Shown piece after piece: positions 9,601 through 14,087 of a stretch of DNA of 14,087 bases (position 1 is its first letter; each line of letters starts with the position of its first letter). Source of the stretch: Prevotella sp. CAG:924 (GTDB lineage Bacteria; Bacteroidota; Bacteroidia; Bacteroidales; Bacteroidaceae); assembly GCA_000431975.1 (NCBI GenBank), contig HF988474.1, positions 1-14,087 on the forward strand, given 5' to 3'. A model generated the notes under the pieces. It saw only the letters and a program-made list of their open reading frames with translations. It was not told the origin of the DNA and made no database searches. The position numbers and the translations under genes are program-made.

Positions 9601-9729
9601 GAGAAATTTATCTATCTCGTTGCGCTTTTGATTCATAATGCGATAAATGCCGAAATCCAATTCTGCATGATCCATCATGAATATATCTCTGAGTTCCTTA
9701 ACGAAACTATCGTAATAATTTTGTGCCAT
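6688..9729 (-). CDS. Type III-like DNA adenine methyltransferase (Mod), beta class, long N-terminal extension
   Basis: The 1013-aa protein contains DPPYN (D476-N480, catalytic motif IV) and, later, DFFAGSGT (D764-T771, AdoMet-binding motif I). This motif IV - target-recognition domain - motif I order marks the beta class, which includes type III Mod proteins. The DPPY form points to N6-adenine (or, less likely, N4-cytosine) methylation. The roughly 280 residues between the motifs should set the recognised sequence. Ordinary Mod proteins are about 550-700 aa; here about 450 residues precede DPPY, including a CDYC pair, and probably contact the helicase partners. It starts 21 bases after the SNF2 gene stop and overlaps the Res start by one base, so the three form an operon. 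Bases 7441-8460 (about residues 424-763) have a G+C of about 20-30%, against 37-47% in the rest of the gene, which suggests that the recognition domain has been exchanged. The reading frame is intact across both edges. Confidence 0.88.
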   Translation of the reverse strand: MAQNYYDSFVKELRDIFMMDHAELDFGIYRIMNQKRNEIDKFLTSELLPQVKSILASFSSEDQENIKKRLKVIEDQAASFGVSADSNPEYVQLKEKLTSSTDTAAIENEIFSHLTTFFSRYYDEGDFISKRRYKDDTYAIPYNGEEVKLYWANADQYYIKTSEYFHNYTCLLPNSKRKVHFVLKDASTEQNNNKAANNMERRFALYKNEDDAPFLEVVDDELNIYFTYELMEKGTKQDALMEEAFAAISTCCPEDFLELLTYDKKKGRTLLEKHLTDYTAKNSFDYFIHKDLGGFLRRELDFYIKNEVMLLDDLDAKHIEHQLGMIKAIKLIGEKIIRMLAQLEDFQKRLWLKKKFVVQCDYCITLDRVPESLYPEIIANDQQRKEWVKLFAINEIKGDVMHEGYSEPLTETFLHQNPFLVLDTAFFSTEFKHKLIRSIENIDEQCNGLLINSENFQALNLLQNKYTEEVDGIYIDPPYNTNASEIIYKNGYKNSTWATLINDRILISRKLLKSDCLICVTIDDFQLHELFYILSNIYGRDNHIGTVSIKNNPQGRSTITGFQLSHEYGLFFGKANAKVNSLERNKNQLSRYGERDEKGPYEWRNLRAQYSQESQKMIYPIFIKKDCSDFRLPNMVWNETTKSYQLNENISDNEIMSLPIDESGRMRTWKYSIETLIKMKDSNELGVRLDRIGNPAVYYKGRMRNEGMQPFTIWDKPEYSASTFGANILADILGSNLFSYPKSIYAVEDTLKIESHNNKALFLDFFAGSGTTGHAVISLNRKDHGKRKYILCEMGLYFDNVTRTRIEKVIYSSDWKDKKPVSRNGISQCFKYIRLEQYEDTLNNLQLQQSKGLFKDGSEFKESYMLSYMLDTETRDSLLNIKMFENPFTFTIKTTKDNELVDTPVDMVETFNYLIGLNVETESWYENSNVCVVTGRTHKQGDKTLVIWRNCKEIDNEKLNRFFEKMDFRTKDSEFDVIYVNGDNTLPNLRRDEESWKVILIEEEFQKRMFDLN
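7441..8460 (-). other. Low-GC block covering the methyltransferase target-recognition region
   Basis: Hand counts per 60-base line inside the block give 16, 18, 12, 18, 18, 16, 16 and 17 G+C (lines at 7441, 7501, 7741, 7981, 8041, 8221, 8341 and 8401). Flanking lines give 22, 25, 28, 25 and 28 (7261, 7381, 8461, 8521 and 8761). The change from 17 to 28 occurs across 8460, and from 25 to 16 across 7440. In protein terms the block starts about 50 residues before DPPY and stops at the FAGSGT motif. The coincidence with a functional domain suggests allelic replacement of a specificity cassette rather than random drift. Confidence 0.7.
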
Positions 9730-9750
9730 TGGATTGATTTTTATGTTTGT

Positions 9751-12585
9751 TTATTTTTGGGTGCTCCAGCGTATGATAAAGACATTGTTGCTAGATGAGG
9801 ATTGGATCAGACGTTTTTCAAGATCATTGATTATTTGGCGACGTTTCTTGCAGAGTTCCTCTTCACGGTCTTCCAATTCATCACGGAGTCTTTTTTTCTT
9901 TTTGTTTAGATCAAGAAGTTTTTTTTCGCTATCAAGCTTTTCTTGTACCGTAGTCGCACTACGGGCATTGCGTTCTGTCTGGAGGATGGTACGCTTAACG
10001 ATCTTTATCTCATCTTCAAGATTGTCCAGCATATCATGTTCCCAGTGGTATATACGATTTTCTTCCTGCTTTACGAAATCTAGATTTTTCGTGTCTATGT
10101 CTTGTAGTTTAGCCTTGGAATGTTGTAAGGCATCCGCTTGCAGATGTCCTACGACATCATTGGGTAGAGAATCTATTTCTATTTCCTCGCCACCATTCAA
10201 GAATAATTTTTCGCAATCTTCTTGGCTGATGTTCCTTCCATGATCTGTAAAGGCTGAGAACAGGGTGTATTGCTCATCCTCCAAAGATGAGACAGCCAAG
10301 TGCTGAAGCAAGAGCCATCCACTTTCATCTTGTAAATAGTCGGGCAAAGTGGCATTAATGGCAAGCGCATTCTCATCAAACACGATCTTGGCAGTCTTAT
10401 CTAGATTTGTCGATAAGGCTTTATTAATGACATACTGTGCCAAAGGATGACTTAGGCGATAGGGAATGCCCTCACCCTCGGTAGAAAGCAAGACATAGCG
10501 TCCAGGCTTACAGTCTTCGACAGGCGTGTGCAATACAAACGAATGGTTCTTGTCATTAAAGGTGGCATGAGAGCTAAGGACGTACTTCGTCAGCTCCCAA
10601 AATATATGATGGTATCTATTTAGAAATGCGCCAGTGTTGTCTCGCCTCAAACGTAAATGCTCTTGAACATCGATATCAAAATTATCAAGTACCTCTTCAC
10701 GCACTTTGGACATCTTTTGATTGATCTCTTCCTGCATGTCTGCTTGTAATTGCTCGAATGCCTGATTAATCTCCTCTTCTGTGCGACATTTCTGATATAT
10801 CTCCCAGATACGACTTTCTATATCAAGAGAGTCAGCTTGTCCCAGTATCTCGTCGCTTGCTCCAAACACATCATCGAAAAGTTTGAATTTCGTGCTTAGC
10901 AAGTCAAATACGCGAACATCGGCGAAATTGCGCATATTGATAAAGTTCACAACGACAACATCGTGTTTTTGACCATAACGATGGCAGCGTCCTATACGCT
11001 GTTCGATACGTTGTGGATTCCATGGAAGATCATAATTAATCACCAAGGAACAGAACTGCAAGTTTAATCCTTCTGCAGCCGCTTCTGTCGCTATCATTAT
11101 ATCGGCTTCATGGGCAAAATAGTCAACAATCGCCGCACGCCTGTCGGCTGCCTTGATGCCACTTACTTTATCTGGATGATTTAAAGTCCAGGATTTATAA
11201 ATCTCATTGGTTTGTGGTTCACTGGCCTTGCCATTAAAGAGTACGATCTTCCCTGCATATCCATTTGCTTCCAGATATTGATATAAGAAAGCCTGTGTCT
11301 TTGTGGATTCTGTAAATATTAATGCCTTGCGTAAGGCTCCTTGTTCTTTGAGCTTCGTAAATGATTCAGACAAGGCCGTAAGCAATGCCGTAGCCTTTGA
11401 CTCTGTCTTGATGTTTCGTGCCTTTTCAATAAAGCCGTCTATGGTTGAGATTTCTTCTTTCAAGCGGGAAAGATTTATCTCTTCAGAGTCAGGCTCCGAT
11501 ATCTCGGCATTCTCTATCTCACCATCATCCATACTTGACCAATCCTCGATGTCATCGACCATCTCTCTTAAGTCAAGGATTTCGTTTTTCTTGCTTTCAA
11601 GCATACGAACTAAACGTTCTTTAATATGGGTGAGAGTGAAAATAAGAGCATACGTCGATGAAGCCAGAATCTTACGAATAATCATAGTCGTAAGTTTTTT
11701 CTGGGCTGATGGAACACTGTAGATGTCATCTCTGCGTAAAAAATCAGATATGGCCATATACAAATCTTGCTCTTCGTCTGTAGCATTGAACTTTTGTGTA
11801 AGGGCCAATCGTCGAGTATAATTTATATACTCCTTCACATCTTTACGTAATGTACGGGTATAAATGGATTTTATACGTTCCCGTAAATCGCTCAGATTAT
11901 TTCCTTTACCATATTGATTACGAAATGATTTCTCACTACCAAACAGATGGTCATCAATGATAGATGTGAGGCCATAAAGCTCCATCAATGAATTTTGGAA
12001 AGGAGTTGCCGTAAGAAGCAGTTTCTTTACTCCATGCAATGCGTCCTTTACAGCATTGGCTGTACGGGCAGATGAACGATAAACATTGCGCAGCTTATGT
12101 GCTTCATCTAATACTGCAAGATCAAATCCATTCATTAGAATCTCTGATTTATATCTTGCAACAAAATTATAGCTGCAAATGATAATGCGTTTTGCATAAA
12201 AAGGATCTTTCCCTTCTTTGATGTAAGCCTTATAATTTTTCGTGTCAAGAATCTCACTTGGGAGACCAAATTTATCCATCAATTCGGATTCCCATTGCTT
12301 GCGAAGAGAAGCTGGACATACTACTAATAACTTACGTTTGCCAACTGCCCAATATTGACAAATGACAAGACCTGCTTCTATTGTCTTTCCTAAACCTACT
12401 TCATCGGCCAATACAACACCTTTGGATAACGGAGAATTAAATGCGAAAAGAGCTGCATCAATCTGATGTGGATTAATATCGACCGTAGAACTGAGCAATG
12501 ATTGAGACAAAGAATGAATGTCATCACCTGTCGTTTGCTGGCTTAACAATAATGCGTAATATTTGGCATGAAAACGCGTAATCAT
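9751..12585 (-). CDS. SNF2-family helicase/ATPase, first gene of the restriction operon
   Basis: This 944-aa protein has both RecA-like halves of an SNF2 motor. Walker A is GLGKT (G64-T68, in LADEVGLGKT), motif II is DEAH (D160-H163), motif III is LTATPFQN, motif V is TEAAAEGLNLQ, and motif VI is QRIGRCHRYGQ starting at Q529. The start is well placed: FHAKYYA close to the N-terminus and NPHQIDAALFAF before Walker A are typical of bacterial SNF2-related helicases associated with defence. The last part (about 835-930) is a long charged helix rich in K, E and R, almost certainly a coiled coil that could bind the partners. SNF2 motors translocate on double-stranded DNA and move or sense bound proteins. 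In class 1 DISARM a protein of this kind (DrmD) accompanies an adenine methyltransferase. Here it leads an operon with a methyltransferase and a type III-like nuclease, but no DUF1998 (DrmB) or phospholipase-D (DrmC) gene. Its exact role in this combination is inference. Confidence 0.87.
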   Translation of the reverse strand: MITRFHAKYYALLLSQQTTGDDIHSLSQSLLSSTVDINPHQIDAALFAFNSPLSKGVVLADEVGLGKTIEAGLVICQYWAVGKRKLLVVCPASLRKQWESELMDKFGLPSEILDTKNYKAYIKEGKDPFYAKRIIICSYNFVARYKSEILMNGFDLAVLDEAHKLRNVYRSSARTANAVKDALHGVKKLLLTATPFQNSLMELYGLTSIIDDHLFGSEKSFRNQYGKGNNLSDLRERIKSIYTRTLRKDVKEYINYTRRLALTQKFNATDEEQDLYMAISDFLRRDDIYSVPSAQKKLTTMIIRKILASSTYALIFTLTHIKERLVRMLESKKNEILDLREMVDDIEDWSSMDDGEIENAEISEPDSEEINLSRLKEEISTIDGFIEKARNIKTESKATALLTALSESFTKLKEQGALRKALIFTESTKTQAFLYQYLEANGYAGKIVLFNGKASEPQTNEIYKSWTLNHPDKVSGIKAADRRAAIVDYFAHEADIMIATEAAAEGLNLQFCSLVINYDLPWNPQRIEQRIGRCHRYGQKHDVVVVNFINMRNFADVRVFDLLSTKFKLFDDVFGASDEILGQADSLDIESRIWEIYQKCRTEEEINQAFEQLQADMQEEINQKMSKVREEVLDNFDIDVQEHLRLRRDNTGAFLNRYHHIFWELTKYVLSSHATFNDKNHSFVLHTPVEDCKPGRYVLLSTEGEGIPYRLSHPLAQYVINKALSTNLDKTAKIVFDENALAINATLPDYLQDESGWLLLQHLAVSSLEDEQYTLFSAFTDHGRNISQEDCEKLFLNGGEEIEIDSLPNDVVGHLQADALQHSKAKLQDIDTKNLDFVKQEENRIYHWEHDMLDNLEDEIKIVKRTILQTERNARSATTVQEKLDSEKKLLDLNKKKKRLRDELEDREEELCKKRRQIINDLEKRLIQSSSSNNVFIIRWSTQK

Positions 12586-12808
12586 AGATATCAGCTGTTC
12601 TATTTTTTCTGGATTAAACAGTTAAGGACTAATCAAGAGAAACGGCTTGATAAATATGTTTCAATAGGAATTTACCAGTTAATGGTACTATTAGAAAAAT
12701 TATACGAAGCCTTCGTGGGTGATTTTATCAACCAATTCTTGTCTTTACCTTACCGTTATTTGTCCCGATTTATTATTTTTTCGATGATTATTATCAGTTA
12801 GACAGACA

Positions 12809-12840
12809 CAAAGATATTAATTTTCTTTGGTTTAGAGAAA
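12809..12840 (-). promoter_or_regulatory. Putative Bacteroides-type promoter of the SNF2-methyltransferase-nuclease operon
   Basis: On the minus strand TATCTTTG (12816-12809) matches the Bacteroides -7 consensus TAnnTTTG at every fixed position. TTTC (12840-12837), one base from the -33 TTTG, lies 20 bases upstream, the usual spacing. Transcription would start near 12800 and give a leader of about 215 bases before the ATG at 12585. Short boxes like this occur by chance, so the call is tentative. Confidence 0.45.
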
Positions 12841-12994
12841 GGTGGAAGTCAATTTTTCTCTTCTTCGTCAAAAGGAAATAATGATAGTCGGTTTGCAGAG
12901 ATGAGAGACATTAATTATTTTTAAAATTCGATCTATGAATCCTTTCGGAAGAAAAAGATATAGACTCTCTACAAGATCCTTGTTTTAAAGTAAT

Positions 12995-13042
12995 TTCATA
13001 TCTTGTAAATACTAATATCATATTCATATCTTGGTAGTATTT
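12995..13042. repeat. Short direct and inverted repeats upstream of the SNF2 operon
   Basis: TTCATATCTTG occurs at 12995-13005 and 13023-13033 (28 bases apart). AAATACTA at 13007-13014 is the complement of TAGTATTT at 13035-13042. Together they make a compact nested arrangement about 200 bases upstream of the predicted promoter. It could be a regulator or recombinase site, or simply chance in AT-rich DNA. Confidence 0.45.
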
Positions 13043-13315
13043 CACAAGGTGTGTCGGATTTGTAAGAAATCGGTACAAACACATTCTATGAAACACGATT
13101 TTTTATATCCCACTTGTCCGGTTGTCATCTTGTGATAAAAAATGGAGCCCGCCTCTCGGTAGCATTCTTCTTCCAGATCACGGAGAATCGCAAGAATCCG
13201 GGAGAGGGAAGTTGCCGTAACAGTTATGGGGAATGCCAAATTACAAACTTCCGGGCTGACACGCAAGTATCGGCATCAGACACACCTTTTGAAACAGTAT
13301 CCAGACACTTTTAGG

Positions 13316-13336
13316 GATCGTATCGATCGTATCGAT
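13316..13336. repeat. Tandem 9-bp repeat GATCGTATC (2.3 copies)
   Basis: GATCGTATC at 13316-13324 is followed directly by an identical copy at 13325-13333 and then GAT. The join creates ATCGAT sites. It lies about 80 bases upstream of the hicA start, close to the operator-like palindrome. Confidence 0.55.
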
Positions 13337-13380
13337 TCTTTTGAGGTATCGCCATTTTTTGTGCAAAAAGCTTTTTTCTT

Positions 13381-13402
13381 AGTACTAAATTTAGTACTTT
13401 TA
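13381..13402 (+). promoter_or_regulatory. Palindromic operator overlapping the hicAB promoter
   Basis: AGTACTAAATTTAGTACT (13381-13398) is a perfect 18-bp palindrome. Its right end overlaps TACTTTTA (13395-13402), which matches the Bacteroides -7 box TAnnTTTG except for the last base. The hicA ATG follows at 13419. HicB proteins with a ribbon-helix-helix domain bind palindromes in their own promoter, so this is the expected site for autorepression by HicB or the HicAB complex. Confidence 0.7.
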
Positions 13403-13418
13403 CATAAAACAAAAATAA

Positions 13419-13667
13419 ATGGGGGCAAAAGAGAAATTAGTAGAACGATTCAAGAAACAGCCAAAGGATTTTATCTTTGACGAATCCCTTCGTTTACTCG
13501 GTTACACCAAGCTCAATAAAGGGGCTACTTTAGGTTCCCATATCCGTTTCAAAAATGAAGAAACGGGACAGTACATAGATATACATCGTCCACACCCAGG
13601 TAGTATAATGAAAGCGTGGATGATAAAAGCAATTTACCAACATTTGAAGAAGAACGGCTTAATATAA
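13419..13667 (+). CDS. hicA: HicA-family mRNA interferase toxin
   Basis: This 82-aa protein has the features of HicA, a small double-stranded-RNA-binding-fold RNase that degrades mRNA and stops growth when its antitoxin is lost. The conserved G-S-H with the catalytic histidine is at G39-H41 (followed by IRF), and the later P-H-P is at residues 58-60. The C-terminal helix (MIKAIYQHLKKNGL) is also typical. The length is at the upper end for HicA (about 60-80 aa), with about ten extra charged residues at the N-terminus. There is no in-frame ATG just upstream, and the leader is A-rich. The antitoxin gene follows after six bases, in the usual toxin-first order of hicAB. The catalytic histidine is present, so the toxin is probably active. 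Confidence 0.87.
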   Translation: MGAKEKLVERFKKQPKDFIFDESLRLLGYTKLNKGATLGSHIRFKNEETGQYIDIHRPHPGSIMKAWMIKAIYQHLKKNGLI

Positions 13668-13673
13668 AGAATT

Positions 13674-14033
13674 ATGGATTACTTGGAATACAAAGGTTAC
13701 AAAGGTTCTGTGGAATACAGCAAAGAGGACAATTGCCTTTGCGGTAAGGTACAAGGTATGGGCAACAAAGCCTTGATTCTTTATGAAGGAACTACCATCG
13801 ACGAACTCCGAAAGGATTTTGAAGAAGGGATAGACAGCTATCTCGAAGGTTGCAAAGCAGATGGAATCGAACCGGTAAAACCTTTCAGCGGGAAACTTAA
13901 TTTGCGTATGCCCTCTGAGCTTCATTCCCGTGTAGCTGCGTTTGCAGCTAGTACGGGAATGACCATTAATGATTTCATCAATAAAGCCATTGTAAATGAG
14001 TTGGGGCATGATAGTCTAAATTTAAAAATATGA
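13674..14033 (+). CDS. hicB: HicB-family antitoxin and autorepressor
   Basis: This 119-aa protein has the two HicB parts. Residues 1-70 form the partial RNase H-like fold that binds and blocks HicA (YKGSVEYS, a GKVQGM turn, YEGTTIDEL, and the helix ending in YLEGC). Residues 73-110 are a ribbon-helix-helix DNA-binding domain (GKLNLRMPSELHSR strand and first helix, then MTINDFINKAIVNEL). It therefore should both neutralise HicA and repress the operon through the palindrome at 13381-13398. It starts six bases after the hicA stop. The part encoding the DNA-binding domain contains a long imperfect palindrome (13923-13961). No terminator is visible in the 54 bases left after its stop. Confidence 0.88.
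   Translation: MDYLEYKGYKGSVEYSKEDNCLCGKVQGMGNKALILYEGTTIDELRKDFEEGIDSYLEGCKADGIEPVKPFSGKLNLRMPSELHSRVAAFAASTGMTINDFINKAIVNELGHDSLNLKI
13923..13961 (+). repeat. Long imperfect hairpin inside hicB
   Basis: CATTCCCGT (13923-13931) pairs with ACGGGAATG (13953-13961), and TAGCTGC (13933-13939) pairs with GCAGCTA (13944-13950). That makes 16 base pairs around a four-base GTTT loop, interrupted only by a 1x2 internal loop. It encodes part of the ribbon-helix-helix domain and has no U tract, so it is not an ordinary terminator. Confidence 0.6.
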
Positions 14034-14087
14034 TATTAAAAAACGGTATAGTCTATTTTATGTTATCTCCTTCCTCCGAAGTGTCCT

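Larger units (their letters stand above)
12586..13418. other. 833-bp spacer between the restriction operon and hicAB
   Basis: No gene is supportable here. The part next to the SNF2 gene (12586 to about 13100) is AT-rich and holds the likely promoter of that operon plus short repeats. A GC-richer block follows (13141-13200 counts 32 G+C of 60), with short overlapping frames on both strands that look like decayed coding sequence, and then AT-rich DNA leading into hicA. A frame at 13226-13480 runs into hicA in another frame and shows no domain, so I do not call it a gene. A 12-bp palindrome, AAAAAGCTTTTT, sits at 13365-13376. Confidence 0.6.

Noticed and set aside
3458..12585. Complete DISARM or BREX system
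   Set aside because: There is no DUF1998 protein, phospholipase-D protein, PglZ or BrxC-like gene in the window; only the SNF2 plus methyltransferase pairing resembles DISARM.
12911..13314. Short frames on both strands in the spacer before hicAB
   Set aside because: They overlap each other, lack domains and sit in DNA with abrupt composition changes; remnants are possible but genes are not supported.
13226..13480. 84-codon frame that overlaps the start of hicA
   Set aside because: It runs through the operator and promoter of hicAB and into hicA in another frame, and it contains no motif.
1..14087. CRISPR arrays, tRNA or rRNA genes, complete insertion sequences
   Set aside because: I saw no regularly spaced repeats of CRISPR length, no tRNA or rRNA sequence, and no transposase or integrase gene.

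Overview
The window looks like a defence-gene cluster from a Bacteroidales chromosome or an element carried by one (Bacteroides/Parabacteroides-like). This assignment rests on AT-rich genes (sampled lines about 30-45% G+C), starts preceded by A-rich leaders rather than clear Shine-Dalgarno sites, a perfect Bacteroides-type -7 box (TAnnTTTG) upstream of one operon, and protein families common in that order. No marker gene fixes the species.

Layout. Positions 1-1189 hold no gene I can support; the first ~800 bases are GC-rich (up to about 63% in a sampled line) and carry short direct repeats. At 1190-3223 (+) lies a two-gene Septu-type system: an AAA/ABC-like ATPase (PtuA) and an HNH nuclease of the TIGR02646 family (PtuB). 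At 3381-3423 a 15-bp perfect hairpin with an A8 tract separates it from a convergent operon. At 12585-3458 (-) lies a three-gene operon in transcription order: a 944-aa SNF2-family helicase with a C-terminal coiled coil, a 1013-aa beta-class DPPY adenine methyltransferase, and a 1076-aa type III-like restriction helicase with a C-terminal PD-(D/E)xK nuclease. The last two are coupled by a TAATG overlap. A spacer of about 830 bases follows. The window ends with a complete hicA-hicB toxin-antitoxin pair (13419-14033, +) behind a perfect 18-bp palindrome that overlaps its likely promoter.

How they work together. All three modules belong to families known in phage or plasmid defence or element maintenance. 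PtuAB should act as a nuclease triggered by infection. The helicase-methyltransferase-nuclease operon is best read as a type III-like restriction-modification system with an added SNF2 motor. It recalls class 1 DISARM, which also pairs a SNF2 helicase (DrmD) with an adenine methyltransferase (DrmMI), but the DISARM core genes are absent here. HicAB is a translation-inhibiting RNase with its antidote, and would stabilise the region.

The most interesting signal is inside the methyltransferase gene. Between about 7441 and 8460 the G+C content falls to about 20-30%, while the rest of the gene and its operon neighbours are about 37-47%. The edges are sharp. The block runs from just upstream of the DPPY motif to just before the FAGSGT motif, so it covers the target-recognition domain. 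This suggests that the specificity cassette was exchanged between alleles while the helicase and nuclease stayed constant.
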